NCBI RefSeq assembly: GCF_009708035.1
Contig: NZ_WMBQ01000002.1
Span: forward strand, 496,001 to 560,000
Length of the DNA stretch: 64,000 bases
From: Hyphomicrobium album
Lineage (GTDB): Bacteria; Pseudomonadota; Alphaproteobacteria; Rhizobiales; Hyphomicrobiaceae
Direction: 5' to 3'
Under the pieces are notes generated by a model, which saw only the letters and a program-made list of their open reading frames with translations, was not told the DNA's origin and made no database searches. The position numbers and the translations under genes were made by a program. Positions within the stretch are counted from its first letter, which is position 1, and each line of letters opens with the position of its first letter. Positions 26,082 to 36,262 of this stretch are shown in pieces.

Positions 26082-26719
26082 CCGCTCGTCTGTCGTGCAT
26101 ACGCCTCGTCCTTGGCAAGCTGCCGCTGCAACGCTGGGTGCTTCTTGAGGGTGTCGGTGTACGCGACGAACTCGGGCAACTCCGGGATGAGCTTGAACTG
26201 CATCAACCAGCGAAGACTCGACCCCACGACGACGTCGGCGGCCGTGAAGCGCTCGCCGAGCAGATAGGGGGCCGATTTGGCAGCTGCCGCGCGCAACACT
26301 TCGATCACCGTATCGTAGTCCGCCCAGCCGGCTGTCGAGCGGGGCGGTGGCGGCCGGTTCATCGCCTTGTCGAGCACCGCCGGCTCGACGCAGCTCGGCA
26401 CGTAGAACAGCCACTTGAGGTAGGGACCGCGCAGCTTGTCGTGTACCGCCGGCGCCAGTCCCGCTTTCGGATAGGCATCGGCCAGATAGCAACAGATGGC
26501 GGACACCTCCGACACGATGGTGCCGCCGTCATCGAGCGTCGGCACCTTGCCCATTGGATTGACGGCGAGATACTCGGGCTTGCGCTGATCGCCATTCTTC
26601 AGGCTGAGCAGCTCAATTTCGAATGGCTCGCCCAACTCCTCGAGCATCCACAGGGTCACCGACGAACGCGACGGCGAAGCGTGATAGAGCTTCAGCCGCG
26701 GCTTTTGTGCTTCGGGCAT
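26078..26719 (-). CDS. Glutathione S-transferase family protein
   Basis: GST-fold protein of 213 residues with an N-terminal thioredoxin domain (LKLYHASPSRSSVTLWMLEELG, NPMGKVPTLDDGGTIVSEVSAI) and a helical C-terminal domain (YLLGERFTAADVVVGSSLRW). The segment SRSSV occupies the catalytic position. The start at 26719 has AAGGAG upstream. It begins 25 bases after yejF on the same strand, so it may be transcribed from the yej operon. Its stop codon lies in the end of a palindromic repeat, so the original C-terminus may have been altered by that element. Confidence 0.92.
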   Translation of the reverse strand: MPEAQKPRLKLYHASPSRSSVTLWMLEELGEPFEIELLSLKNGDQRKPEYLAVNPMGKVPTLDDGGTIVSEVSAICCYLADAYPKAGLAPAVHDKLRGPYLKWLFYVPSCVEPAVLDKAMNRPPPPRSTAGWADYDTVIEVLRAAAAKSAPYLLGERFTAADVVVGSSLRWLMQFKLIPELPEFVAYTDTLKKHPALQRQLAKDEAYARQTSG

Positions 26720-26744
26720 AGAGAACTCCTTGTTGAGGGGAGCG

Positions 26745-28373
26745 TCAGCTCGCGAGCGCGGATTTGTGCAGCACGCTCATGTTGAAGGCCGCGGCAAGCA
26801 GCGCCTTGGTGTACTCCTCCTTGGGATGGGAGAACACATCCGCGGCTGGACCTTCCTCGATCACCTTGCCGTTGCGCATCACCATCACGTAGTTGCACAG
26901 CGCGCGGATGACCTTGAGGTCGTGGCTGATGAACATGTACGAGAGGTCGTGCTTCTTCTGCAGATCGCGCAACAGGTCGACGATCTGCGCCTGCACCGAC
27001 ATGTCGAGGGCACTCGTCGGCTCGTCCAGCAGCACGAACTTCGGCTGCAGCACCATGGCGCGGGCAACGGCGATGCGCTGGCGCTGGCCGCCGGAGAACT
27101 CGTGGGGATAGCGGTCCTGGGCGTTCGGATCGAGACCGACCTCCTTCAGTGCAGCAGAGACGCGCGCACGCCGCTGGTCGTAGTCGAGCTCAGGCGCCTG
27201 AATCGTCAAGCCTTCCTCGATGATCTGACTTACCGACATGCGCGGCGACAGCGAGCCGTACGGATCCTGGAAGACGATCTGCATCTCTTTGCGCAGCGGT
27301 CGCATCTCGCGGCTCGTCAGTCCGTCGATGCGCTTTCCCATGTAGACAATAGGGCCGTCGGACGAGATCAGGCGGAGAATGGCCAGTCCGAGCGTCGTCT
27401 TGCCCGAACCGGATTCGCCGACCACGCCCAGTGTCTGGCCCTTGCGGAGCTTCAGCGTGACGCCATCCACCGCTTTGACGTGGTCGACGGTGCGGCGGAG
27501 CAGGCCGCGCTTGATCGGGAACCAGACCTTCAAGTCGTCGGTCTCGACGACGACGGGCGCCGCATCGTTGGCGGGAGGCGGCGTGCCCTTGGGCTCGGCA
27601 GCGAGCAGCTTCTTGGTGTAGCCGTGCTGCGGCTTGGTGAAGATATCCTCGGTGACGCCTTCCTCGACGATCTCGCCGGCGTTCATGATGTAGACGCGGT
27701 CGGCCATCTTGCGGACGATGCCGAGGTCGTGGGTGATGAGCAGCATCGCCATGCCCATCTCGCGCTGCAGCTGCTTCAGCAACTCGAGGATCTGCGCCTG
27801 AATGGTGACGTCGAGGGCAGTGGTCGGCTCGTCGGCGATGAGCAGGTCCGGCTCGTTCGCCAGGGCCATCGCGATCATCACGCGCTGGCGCTGGCCGCCG
27901 GAAAGTTGATGCGGGAAGGCGTCGAGCCGCTTCTCGGGATCGCGGATGCCGACCTTGTGCAAAAGCTCGAGCACGCGCGTGCGGACCGCCTTGTCGTCCA
28001 TGTGCCGATGGACGCGTAGCACCTCGCCCACCTGCCGCTCGATGGGGTGCAGCGGGTTGAGCGACGTCATCGGCTCCTGGAAGATCATCGAGATACGGTC
28101 GCCGCGCACCGACTGCAGCTGGGATTCCTTCAGCTTCAGGAGGTTGCGCCCCTCGAACCAAACCTCGCCCGACGGGTGCGAGGCCGCCGGGTAGGGCAAC
28201 AGCCGCAGGATCGACAGCGCCGAGACGGTCTTGCCGGAGCCGGACTCGCCGACCAGCGCCACCGTCTCGCCCTTGGCGATGCGGAACGAGACGCTGTCCG
28301 CGGCGACGACGCGGCCGCCCGAGAAGGCGACGGACAAGTCCCTGACATCGAGAAGTGCCTTAGCGCTCGTCAT
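26745..28373 (-). CDS. yejF: YejF, double ABC ATPase of peptide importer
   Basis: 542-residue protein with two fused ABC ATPase domains, energising oligopeptide/microcin C-type uptake through YejBE. Domain one has Walker A GESGSGKT at residues 42-49, signature LSGGQRQR and Walker [13 protein letters not shown]. Domain two repeats [17 protein letters not shown] and [11 protein letters not shown]. The fused layout is diagnostic of YejF rather than separate OppD/OppF. The start at 28373 is six bases after the yejE stop; the open frame further upstream is only antisense or shifted yejE sequence. Confidence 0.95.
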   Translation of the reverse strand: MTSAKALLDVRDLSVAFSGGRVVAADSVSFRIAKGETVALVGESGSGKTVSALSILRLLPYPAASHPSGEVWFEGRNLLKLKESQLQSVRGDRISMIFQEPMTSLNPLHPIERQVGEVLRVHRHMDDKAVRTRVLELLHKVGIRDPEKRLDAFPHQLSGGQRQRVMIAMALANEPDLLIADEPTTALDVTIQAQILELLKQLQREMGMAMLLITHDLGIVRKMADRVYIMNAGEIVEEGVTEDIFTKPQHGYTKKLLAAEPKGTPPPANDAAPVVVETDDLKVWFPIKRGLLRRTVDHVKAVDGVTLKLRKGQTLGVVGESGSGKTTLGLAILRLISSDGPIVYMGKRIDGLTSREMRPLRKEMQIVFQDPYGSLSPRMSVSQIIEEGLTIQAPELDYDQRRARVSAALKEVGLDPNAQDRYPHEFSGGQRQRIAVARAMVLQPKFVLLDEPTSALDMSVQAQIVDLLRDLQKKHDLSYMFISHDLKVIRALCNYVMVMRNGKVIEEGPAADVFSHPKEEYTKALLAAAFNMSVLHKSALAS

Positions 28374-28378
28374 CGCAC

Positions 28379-29605
28379 CTACCGGAACGTCTTGCGCGGG
28401 TCGAATGCATCGCGCACCGCCTCGCCGATGAAGATGAATAGTGACAGCATGATCGCGAGCGAGAAGAAGCCAGTGAGGCCGAGCCACGGCGCCTCGAGGT
28501 GACGCTTGCCCTGCAAGAGGAGTTCGCCCAGCGACGGCGAGCCGGGCGGCATGCCGAGGCCGAGAAAGTCCAGCGCCGTGAGCGCGGCGACGGCGCCCGA
28601 CAGCATGAATGGGAGGAAGGTGAGCGTTGCAACCATGGCGTTCGGCAGCATGTGCTTCCACATGATCTTGCGGTGTGACAGGCCGAGCGCGCGGGCCGCC
28701 TTCACGTACTCGAAGTTGCGGGCGCGCAGGAACTCGGCGCGCACCACGCCGACGAGGTTCACCCATTCGAACAGCAAAAGGATGCCGAGCAGCGTCCAGA
28801 AACCTGGGACGAGCACGGAGGAGATGATGATCAGAACGAACAGCGACGGGATCGACGACCAGATCTCCAGGAAGCGCTGGAAGATGAGATCGGTCTTGCC
28901 CCCGAAGTAGCCCTGCACGGCGCCGGCGGAGACGCCGATGATTGCCGACAGAGCCGCGAGCAAGAGTCCGAACAGCACCGAGAGGCGGAAGCCATAGATG
29001 ACGCGCGCAACCACGTCGCGCCCCTGGTCGTCGAGGCCGAGCCAGTTGGTGTTGCCGAGTGCGTTGAAGCGCGCGAGCTGGTCGGCAGGGGCATCGCATA
29101 GCGGCATGCTGGTCGACCATGGCGGAGGCGCGGGGAAGCCGAGGCACAGCCCTCCCGAGCTCTTGCGGCCCGGATAGTCTTTGTTGATCGTGTCGTAGGA
29201 GTAGGAGATGGGCGGCCAGATTGCCCAGCCGTTATTCTTGATCTCGTCGAGGATCACCGGGTCCTTGTAGTCGGTGACGGCGAGGAAGCCGCCGAACTTC
29301 GATTCCGGATAGGTGGTGAGGACCGGCGACAGAAGCTCGCCCTTGTAGCTTATCAGGATCGGTCGGTCGTTGGCGATGAAGGCCGCGAACAACGAGAGGA
29401 CGAACAGGACGATGAAGACGCACAAGCTCCAGTAGCCACGCCGGTTTGCCCTGAAGTTGGCAAGGCGGCGCTGGTTGATGGGGTTCATGTTGTCCAGCGA
29501 CGGAAGCCGCCGCTTCAGCCAGCTCGGTACGAGCTCGCGATGCTCCTCTTTCGGGGGAGGTTGCGATTGCGGCAGCGGCGTCTCGAGCGCGCGCAGGTCA
29601 TCCAC
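28379..29605 (-). CDS. yejE: YejE, peptide ABC transporter permease
   Basis: Inner-membrane permease of about 408 residues. It has one N-terminal membrane helix (about residues 60-80), a long periplasmic loop with the YejE-type segment ITxxx-like PISYSYDTINKDYPG, five further helices and the permease loop EFLRARNFEYVKAARALGLS. The start is GTG 29605, two bases after the yejB stop, with GGGAGGTG upstream inside the end of yejB; this suggests translational coupling. It pairs with YejB to form the channel. Confidence 0.94.
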   Translation of the reverse strand: MDDLRALETPLPQSQPPPKEEHRELVPSWLKRRLPSLDNMNPINQRRLANFRANRRGYWSLCVFIVLFVLSLFAAFIANDRPILISYKGELLSPVLTTYPESKFGGFLAVTDYKDPVILDEIKNNGWAIWPPISYSYDTINKDYPGRKSSGGLCLGFPAPPPWSTSMPLCDAPADQLARFNALGNTNWLGLDDQGRDVVARVIYGFRLSVLFGLLLAALSAIIGVSAGAVQGYFGGKTDLIFQRFLEIWSSIPSLFVLIIISSVLVPGFWTLLGILLLFEWVNLVGVVRAEFLRARNFEYVKAARALGLSHRKIMWKHMLPNAMVATLTFLPFMLSGAVAALTALDFLGLGMPPGSPSLGELLLQGKRHLEAPWLGLTGFFSLAIMLSLFIFIGEAVRDAFDPRKTFR

Positions 29606-29607
29606 CG

Positions 29608-30729
29608 CTACACCTCCCTGCTTTCGAAGTCGATGCGGGGATCGACGAGCGTATAGGCAAAGTCGGCGACGATGTTGAGGATGAGACCCATCAGCGAGAA
29701 GATCCACAGCGTGGCGAACACAACCGGATAGTCGCGCTTCTCAATGGATTCGAACGACAGCAGCCCGATCCCGTCGAGCGAGAAGATGGTCTCGATCAAC
29801 AACGAGCCGGCGAAGAAAGCAGTTATGAATGCGCCGGGGAAGCCGGCGATGATCAGCAGCATCGCGTTGCGGAACACGTGCCCGTATAGAACCCTTTTCT
29901 CGTCGAGGCCCTTGGCCCGCGCCGTGATCACGTATTGTTTGCGGATTTCGTCGAGGAACGAGTTCTTGGTCAAGAATGTCATGGTCGTGAAGGCGGTCAA
30001 CGACATCGCGATCAGCGGCAGCGTCAGATGCCAGAAGTAATCGACGACCTTGCCGAAGAGCGAGAGCTGGTCCCAGTTGTCGGACGTCAGCCCGCGCGAT
30101 GGAAATATCTGCAGGAACGACGAGCCGGCAAACAAGATGAGCAGCAGCACGGCGAAGAGGAAGCCGGGGATGGCGTAGGCGACGACCAGCACCGTGCTCG
30201 ACCACGTGTCGAACGGCTCGCCGTCGTGCACCGCTTTGCGGATCCCAAGCGGTATGGAGATCATGTAGGATAGCAGTAGCATCCAAATACCGAGTGAGAT
30301 GGAGACCGGCAGCTTCTCCTTGATCAACTGGAGCACCGAGACGTCGCGGAAATAGCTCTGGCCGAAGTTGAAAGTGAGGTAGTTCTTCATCATGAGGAAG
30401 AAGCGCTCGTAGGCCGGCTTGTCGAAGCCGAACTGCTTCTCGAGGCTCTTGATGAACTCCGGGTCCAGACCCTGCGCGCCGCGGTACTTGGAGGTGATGG
30501 CGTCCGCCGCGCCCTGTCCAAGCTGCGCCTGACTGTTGTTGCTCGACAGCGCGTCGTTGCCGCCGCCGCCGATGCGCGAGACGATCGAAGAATCGCGGCC
30601 CGAGAGCTGGGCGAGGATTCGGTCGACGGGGCCGCCGGGCGCGAACTGGATGATGGTGAAGCTGATCAGCATGATGCCGAACAGCGTCGGGATGATCAGC
30701 AAAAGGCGCTTGAGAAGATAGGCGGCCAT
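29608..30729 (-). CDS. yejB: YejB, peptide ABC transporter permease
   Basis: Inner-membrane permease of 373 residues of the DppB/OppB fold. It starts with the typical MAAYLLKRLLLIIPTLFGIM helix. A periplasmic insert holds the YejB-type Asn/Gly/Gln-rich stretch around residues 50-90, and the permease motif occurs near ITARAKGLDEKRVLYGHVFRNA. It lies 10 bases after the second binding-protein gene and is coupled to yejE. Length and order agree with yejABEF operons. Confidence 0.95.
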   Translation of the reverse strand: MAAYLLKRLLLIIPTLFGIMLISFTIIQFAPGGPVDRILAQLSGRDSSIVSRIGGGGNDALSSNNSQAQLGQGAADAITSKYRGAQGLDPEFIKSLEKQFGFDKPAYERFFLMMKNYLTFNFGQSYFRDVSVLQLIKEKLPVSISLGIWMLLLSYMISIPLGIRKAVHDGEPFDTWSSTVLVVAYAIPGFLFAVLLLILFAGSSFLQIFPSRGLTSDNWDQLSLFGKVVDYFWHLTLPLIAMSLTAFTTMTFLTKNSFLDEIRKQYVITARAKGLDEKRVLYGHVFRNAMLLIIAGFPGAFITAFFAGSLLIETIFSLDGIGLLSFESIEKRDYPVVFATLWIFSLMGLILNIVADFAYTLVDPRIDFESREV

Positions 30730-30739
30730 GAGCCTCGAC

Positions 30740-32587
30740 TCAGTTCTTTTTCAGCTTCGCAGCTTTATCGGCGTCGTACCACCACGTGTCGATGACGCCC
30801 TCGTCGAACTTCGGCTTCACCTTGGGACGGTCGAACTCGTTCCAGAAGGCGACGTTGTGCTCTGCCTTGTACCACTGCGGCACCCAGTAGTGTCCGGCCC
30901 GCAGCACGCGATCCAGTGCCCGCGCCGCCGTGACCAGCTCCGCACGTGACTTCGCTTCTACTACCTTGGTTATGAGCGCGTCGACCACGGGATCCTTGAT
31001 GCCGGCGAGGTTGAAGCTGCCGTCCATACCGGCGGCGTCCGAACCCCAGTAGCTTTTCAGCTCGACGCCCGGCGTGAGACGGAGCGCATAGCGCTGTATC
31101 GACATGTCGAAGTCGAAGGTCTTCATGCGCCGCTCGTACTGCGCCGGGTCGACGCGGCGCAGCGATGCGTTGACGCCGATACGCTTTAGGTTGTCGACGT
31201 AAGGAAGGATGATCCGGTCGAAACCGTCCTCGAAGGAGAGGATCTCGACGGTCAGCGGTTTGCCGCCGTCGCCGTAACCCGCTTCGGTCAGCAGGTCGCG
31301 CGCGCGTTTGAGGTACTGGCGGTCGCGCCCGCTCGCATCTGTCACCGGCGGCGATACCGGCTCGCCGAAGACCTCCGGCGCGAGCTTGTCCTTGAAGGGC
31401 TCGAGAAGCGCCAGCTCCTCCTTGCTCGGCAGCCCCTGCGCCTTCATGTCGGAGTTTTCAAAGAAGCTGTGGGTGCGCTTGTAAATCTCGAAAAACAAGT
31501 TCTTGTTCGACCACTCGAAATCGAAGGCGAGACCGAGCGCCTCGCGCACGCGCTGGTCCTTGAAGGGCTCGCGGCGCGTATTGATGAAGAAACCCTGCGC
31601 GCCGGAGGGCCGCCCGTCGGGCTGGGTCAGGCGTAGGAGTCGACCCTCCTTGACCGCAGGGATGTCGTAGCCGGTCGCCCAGTCGATGGAGGTGAATTCC
31701 TCGCGGAAGTTGAAGGCGGCAGACTTGAGGCCCTCCAGTTCGAGCGTGCGATCGCGATAGTACTCGTATCGCACTTCGTCGAAGTTGAAGCGCCCGCGGA
31801 TGACTGGCAGATCTTTGGCCCAGTAGTCGGGGCGCCGCTTGTACGCGACGAAGGTGCCGGGTTTGAAGTTGCCGATCTCGTACGGCCCCGATCCGAGCGG
31901 CTTTTCGAGCGACGACTGGTCGAAGGGATGTTGCGTGTAGAAGGCCTTCGACAGGATCGGCAGCTCGGCGACGACCAGCGGCAGATCGCGCACGAGGTCA
32001 CCTTTGAATTCGTAGCGCACCGTTTGCGGGTCGATCGCCTCCGCCTTTGCGACGTCGCGCAGCGAAATCTGGAAGTTGGGGTGCCCTTTCTCCTTCAGGG
32101 TGTTGAAGGAGAAGACCACGTCATCGGCAGTAACGGGCGTGCCGTCGGCGAACTTCGCCTCGGGCCGCATCTTGAAGACGACCGACTTCTTGTCGGCAGC
32201 AATGTCGCCGCTGCTCGCGACGAGCCCGTAGACCGCGTCGGGCTCGTCCATCGCCCGCGTCATCAGGCTGTCGAACAGGTATTCGAGCCCCTGGGCGGCG
32301 TCACCCTTGAGGAGGAAGTTGTTGAAGCTGTCGTAGGTTTTGGCGCCGCCTGTGCCGGTGGACGAGATCTTTCCGCCCTTCGGCGCATCCGGATTGACGT
32401 AGTCGAAGTGCTTGAAGTCCGCCGGATACTTGAGTTCGCCGAACGCCGACAATCCATGCCGCGGCTCGGCCGAGGAGGGGCCGGCGAACGCCGCCGCGGC
32501 GATCGCGGCGGCGGCGAGGAGGATGAGTGTCGGGTGGCGCCGTTGCTTTCTATGTACCGGCATGGGCGCTGCCTCGATCGTCGCCAT
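30740..32587 (-). CDS. yejA: YejA-like peptide-binding protein, second copy
   Basis: Periplasmic solute-binding protein (SBP family 5) of about 615 residues. It has a basic n-region, a signal peptide ending near AGPSSA, then the YejA opening RHGLSAFGELKYPADFKHFDYVNPDAPKGG. The lobe sequence GTPVTADDVVFSFNTLKEKGHP and the C-terminal segment VPQWYKAEHNVAFWNEF are those of YejA homologues. The ATG at 32587 overlaps the stop of the upstream binding-protein gene (TAATG). ATG 32563 is an alternative start giving a shorter n-region. Confidence 0.93.
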   Translation of the reverse strand: MATIEAAPMPVHRKQRRHPTLILLAAAAIAAAAFAGPSSAEPRHGLSAFGELKYPADFKHFDYVNPDAPKGGKISSTGTGGAKTYDSFNNFLLKGDAAQGLEYLFDSLMTRAMDEPDAVYGLVASSGDIAADKKSVVFKMRPEAKFADGTPVTADDVVFSFNTLKEKGHPNFQISLRDVAKAEAIDPQTVRYEFKGDLVRDLPLVVAELPILSKAFYTQHPFDQSSLEKPLGSGPYEIGNFKPGTFVAYKRRPDYWAKDLPVIRGRFNFDEVRYEYYRDRTLELEGLKSAAFNFREEFTSIDWATGYDIPAVKEGRLLRLTQPDGRPSGAQGFFINTRREPFKDQRVREALGLAFDFEWSNKNLFFEIYKRTHSFFENSDMKAQGLPSKEELALLEPFKDKLAPEVFGEPVSPPVTDASGRDRQYLKRARDLLTEAGYGDGGKPLTVEILSFEDGFDRIILPYVDNLKRIGVNASLRRVDPAQYERRMKTFDFDMSIQRYALRLTPGVELKSYWGSDAAGMDGSFNLAGIKDPVVDALITKVVEAKSRAELVTAARALDRVLRAGHYWVPQWYKAEHNVAFWNEFDRPKVKPKFDEGVIDTWWYDADKAAKLKKN

Positions 32588-34629
32588 TACCGGCCCCGCT
32601 TGGCGTCGATCGCTTTTTGCTTGTCGGCGTCGAACCACCAGATCTGCGACAGCGCCGCGGTCTGCGACGGGAGTTTCTCCGGGCGCCCGAACACGTCCCA
32701 ATAGGCGATGCGTTCGAACGGATAGTGCCACTGCGGCACCACGTAGAAGTTCCACAAGAGCACGCGGTCGAGCGCGTGCGTCGCCGCCAGAAGCTCCTCG
32801 CGGTCCTTGGCGAACACGACCTTGTCGATCAGCTTGTCGACCGCCGGGTTCCTGATGCCGGCGGTATTGCGTGAGCCGTCGCGGTCGGCGGCGGCCGAGC
32901 CCCAGAAGTCGCGCTGCTCGTTGCCGGGCGATTCCGACTGGGCGAAGTTGTCGACGATGATGTCGTAGTCGCGCGTGTCCTCGCGCCGCTTGTACTGGGC
33001 GCCGTCGACGACGCGGATCGACGCTTTGATGCCGAGCTTCTGCAGATCCTGCACGTAGGGAAGCACGATCTTCTGGAACTCCGGCGATTGGATGAGGAAC
33101 TCGGCGTCGAGCGTCTCACCCTTGTCGTTGCGGAGCAGGTTCGCCTTCGGGGCCGACGACAGGCCGACCGACCGCAAGATCGAGCAGAACGTGCCGCAGT
33201 TCGGATCCTCGACCTCGACCTCCTGCAGCTTCCAGCCCGCATCGGCGAGCAGGTTGGAGGCTTCGCGCATGTGGCTGCGGAAGGAGTCCGGGGCGTCGTT
33301 GACCGGGTTCTTCCACTCGGTGGTGAACACCTCGGCGGGAACCTCGTCTTTGACTTCGTTCAGAAGCTCGAGCTCGCGTCCCTGGGGCAGCCCCGTAGCG
33401 GCGAGCTCGGAGTTGTCGAAGTAGCCGCCGACGCGCACGTAGGAATTATAGAAGAGCTTCTTGTTGGCTTCCTCGAAGTTGAAGGCGAGCCCAAAGGCGC
33501 GGCGCACGCGCGGGTCCTGGAACTGCTTGCGGCGCTGGTTGAAGACGAACGCCTGCATCGGCGCCACGCGCTTCACCGGAATGGCTTCCTTCTTCACGAG
33601 GCCGTTGCGCAGCGCCGCGAAGTCGTAGCCGGTCGCCCAGTTGCTGGCCGTGCTCTCCGACCAATAGTCGATCTTGCCCGACTTGAACTCCTCGAACGCC
33701 GGCGTACGGTCGAGGAAGTAGGTCAGCTTGAACTCGTCGAAGTTCCACTGTCCCTTGGCAACGGGCAGATCCTTGGCCCAATAGTCCTTCACGCGCTCGT
33801 AGGTGATGGAGCGGCCGGCATCGATGCTCTTGACGCGGTAGACGCCGGAGCCCAACGGAATCTCCATGGTCGTCTTGGAAAGGTCGCGCTTCTGGCCGTC
33901 GGGGCCGTTGCCCTCCCAGAACTTCTTCGGCAGGACGCTGAGCTGGCCGACGATCTGCGGCAACTCGCGGTTTCCTTTGACGTCGAAGGTGAAGGTCACC
34001 TCGTTGTCGCCGGTCTTCTCCGCCTTGGTGACGTTCTTGTAGTAGAAGGCCGAGCGCGGGTGCGCCTTCTTCTGCTCGTCGAACGAGAAGATCACGTCCT
34101 CGGGCGTGATTGGCGAGCCGTCCTGGAAGCGTGCCTTGGGATTGAGTCCGAAGGTCACTGACGAGAAGTCGGCCGGATAGGACACCCACTCGCAGATGAG
34201 GCAGTACTCGGAAGACGGCTCGTCGGGGCTGCCGGCCATCAGCGAGTCGAACACAAGGCCGAGACCACCGGCCGGATCGCCCTTCACCGAGAACGGGTTG
34301 AGGCTGTCGAACGAGCCTTCGGCAAAGCCGCGCAGCGTGCCGCCCTTCGGGGCGTCGGGGTTGACCCAGTCGAAGTGCGGGAAGCCGGCCTGGTACTTCG
34401 GCTCGCCGATCAGCGACAGCGCGTGGCGGCGCTGGTTCGCCTCTGGGGCGGCTGACGGCACCTGGTCGGCCGGGCTCGCCTGATTGGCAGGGGGAGGCGT
34501 AGTGCTCGGCGCCGGCTGCGTTTCGGTTGCGGGGGGCGAAGGCGGCTCTTGCGCCAGGACCGGCAGAGCGATGGTCAGGCCAAAGAGGGCGACAAAGCAG
34601 GCGGCGGGGGCGTGAAGACGCGGAAGCAC
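32587..34629 (-). CDS. yejA: YejA-like peptide-binding protein, first copy
   Basis: First gene of the yej operon, a periplasmic SBP family 5 protein of about 680 residues. After a signal peptide (ALPVLAQ) it carries a Pro/Ala/Thr-rich linker of some 45 residues, then RHALSLIGEPKYQAGFPHFDWVNPDAPKGG, clearly related to the second copy but diverged. GTG 34629 with AAGGGAAA upstream gives a normal signal peptide; the ATG at 34737 would add 36 basic residues and is less likely. Two different binding proteins probably widen the peptide range of one permease. Confidence 0.9.
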   Translation of the reverse strand: MLPRLHAPAACFVALFGLTIALPVLAQEPPSPPATETQPAPSTTPPPANQASPADQVPSAAPEANQRRHALSLIGEPKYQAGFPHFDWVNPDAPKGGTLRGFAEGSFDSLNPFSVKGDPAGGLGLVFDSLMAGSPDEPSSEYCLICEWVSYPADFSSVTFGLNPKARFQDGSPITPEDVIFSFDEQKKAHPRSAFYYKNVTKAEKTGDNEVTFTFDVKGNRELPQIVGQLSVLPKKFWEGNGPDGQKRDLSKTTMEIPLGSGVYRVKSIDAGRSITYERVKDYWAKDLPVAKGQWNFDEFKLTYFLDRTPAFEEFKSGKIDYWSESTASNWATGYDFAALRNGLVKKEAIPVKRVAPMQAFVFNQRRKQFQDPRVRRAFGLAFNFEEANKKLFYNSYVRVGGYFDNSELAATGLPQGRELELLNEVKDEVPAEVFTTEWKNPVNDAPDSFRSHMREASNLLADAGWKLQEVEVEDPNCGTFCSILRSVGLSSAPKANLLRNDKGETLDAEFLIQSPEFQKIVLPYVQDLQKLGIKASIRVVDGAQYKRREDTRDYDIIVDNFAQSESPGNEQRDFWGSAAADRDGSRNTAGIRNPAVDKLIDKVVFAKDREELLAATHALDRVLLWNFYVVPQWHYPFERIAYWDVFGRPEKLPSQTAALSQIWWFDADKQKAIDAKRGR

Positions 34630-34800
34630 CAGTCGGTTTCCCTTATCTGCGAGGGGACGGAGGGCGGGGCGGTGGCGGCTCGGCCGAAAATTCGCATGGC
34701 TCAGCGCGCGCCAAGTGAGACTTGCAAGACGTAGCATCGCCCGGAGCGTCGCAAAATACGGGCCGCCGGGCGAGTTAACTTGCTGTCATTTTGGCGCTCA

Positions 34801-34819
34801 GGACCGCAGGTCGCGGTCC
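34801..34819 (-). terminator. Possible terminator hairpin after cycM
   Basis: A perfect 7-base stem GGACCGC/GCGGTCC closes a 5-base loop, eight bases beyond the stop of the cytochrome c gene. No T-run follows on the minus strand, so this is a weak call. Confidence 0.35.
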
Positions 34820-34826
34820 GCGCTGA

Positions 34827-35369
34827 CTATTTCACGCTGTTAAGATAGGCGAGCAAGTCGCCGAGGTCGCCCGGATCGGCAATCCCGGGGAACAGCATCT
34901 TGGTGCCGGGGACATTTCCCTTGGGGTTGTGGATGAAGCCGGCGAGGTCTTCGAGCGTCCAGTTGCCGCCCTTGGCCTTCATCGCATCGGAATAGTTAAA
35001 GCCGGCATGGCTCGCCTTGGCGCGGCCGACGACGCCCGCGAGGTTGGGGCCGACCTTGTTGGGTCCGCCGGGATCGATCGAATGGCAAGCCTGGCACTTG
35101 CCGAAAATCTTCTGGCCGTTCGGCGCATTGCCGGCTCCGGCGGCTTCCGCCACGGCTTTGGCGTCGAAGGTGGGCGCGGCAGGTGCAGCAGCGCCACCCG
35201 CGGGTGCGGCCGCCGGCGTGGCTTCCGGCATCGGCAGCACGTAGCCCGGCTTTTCCGGCGCCTTGCCGTGCTCGGCAATTTCCAGCGCCACCTTGAAGCC
35301 GACGATCACCAGGAAGGCGGACAGAAAGGCACCGGCAATCTTGGACAGCTCGAAGGAATCGAATTGCAT
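34827..35369 (-). CDS. cycM: Membrane-anchored cytochrome c (CycM type)
   Basis: Class I c-type cytochrome of 180 residues held to the inner membrane by an uncleaved N-terminal helix (about residues 10-28). An Ala/Pro-rich linker follows, then the haem domain with CQACH at residues 92-96 and the likely axial Met158 in PGTKMLFPG. This is the plan of CycM/cytochrome c552, which carries electrons to the aa3 oxidase. The ATG at 35369 is chosen; a longer reading adds 22 unrelated residues. It is divergent from kdsB, a pairing common in Rhizobiales. Confidence 0.91.
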   Translation of the reverse strand: MQFDSFELSKIAGAFLSAFLVIVGFKVALEIAEHGKAPEKPGYVLPMPEATPAAAPAGGAAAPAAPTFDAKAVAEAAGAGNAPNGQKIFGKCQACHSIDPGGPNKVGPNLAGVVGRAKASHAGFNYSDAMKAKGGNWTLEDLAGFIHNPKGNVPGTKMLFPGIADPGDLGDLLAYLNSVK

Positions 35370-35519
35370 TTCGCCGCTCCGCCAACGTTCGCCCGGCCGG
35401 GTCGAACAATTGCCGGGACTATAGAAACTCCGCATCGGCTTGCAACCGAGCGTGCCTCCGTTCTATGTGCACCCCACCGGGACCAATTGCCTCGGCCCAA
35501 CACCGATAGGTGCGGACAA

Positions 35520-36257
35520 GTGCCCAATACGCTCGTTGTCATTCCTGCGCGCATGCAGGCGACGCGCCTGCCCGGCAAGCCGATGGTCGATATCGCCGGC
35601 GCTCCGATGATCGTGCAGGTTTGGCGCCGCGCTATCGCCGCCAAGGCGGGCCGCGTCGTCGTAGCGACCGATGCACGCGAGGTGAAGGCGGCCATCGAGG
35701 CGGCCGGCGGTGAGGCGGTAATGACACGGGCGGATCATGCGTCCGGCTCCGACCGCATTTTCGAAGCGATCTCCATAGTGGATCCCGATGCGCGCGCCGA
35801 CATTGTCGTCAACCTGCAGGGCGACCTGCCGACCCTCGAGCCGCACCTGGTTGCAGCCTGCATCGCGCCGCTCGCCGATCCGGCGACCGACATCGCGACG
35901 CTCGCTGCCGAGATCACCGAGGTGGAGGAGCGGACCAATCCCAACGTCGTCAAGGTCGTCGGCTCGCCACTCGCTTCGCCAGGCCGCCTGCGTGCGCTCT
36001 ATTTCACGCGTGCCACGGCTCCGTGGGGCGACGGCCCGCTCTACCATCACATCGGCCTCTACGCCTATCGTCGCGCCGCGCTGACGCGCTTCGTGTCGCT
36101 GCCTCCTTCGCCGCTGGAGAAGCGCGAGAAGCTCGAGCAGTTGCGCGCCCTCGAAGCCGGCATGCGCATCGACGTCGCCATCGTCAACACCGTTCCACTC
36201 GGCGTCGATACTCCTGCCGACCTGGAGCGTGCCCGCCGCCTCCTGAGGGTCCGCTAA
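35520..36257 (+). CDS. kdsB: 3-deoxy-manno-octulosonate cytidylyltransferase
   Basis: Activates Kdo with CTP to CMP-Kdo for lipopolysaccharide core synthesis. The 245-residue protein begins [22 protein letters not shown], with the family nucleotide-binding motif, and has [13 protein letters not shown] (NVQGDEP-like, metal-binding Asp), YFTRATAPW and [10 protein letters not shown]. The start is GTG 35520. The frame is open much further upstream, but only as antisense to cycM. The Kdo-linked lipid A pathway is also represented by the LpxH-like gene at 49933. Confidence 0.94.
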   Translation: MPNTLVVIPARMQATRLPGKPMVDIAGAPMIVQVWRRAIAAKAGRVVVATDAREVKAAIEAAGGEAVMTRADHASGSDRIFEAISIVDPDARADIVVNLQGDLPTLEPHLVAACIAPLADPATDIATLAAEITEVEERTNPNVVKVVGSPLASPGRLRALYFTRATAPWGDGPLYHHIGLYAYRRAALTRFVSLPPSPLEKREKLEQLRALEAGMRIDVAIVNTVPLGVDTPADLERARRLLRVR

Positions 36258-36262
36258 ACTGC

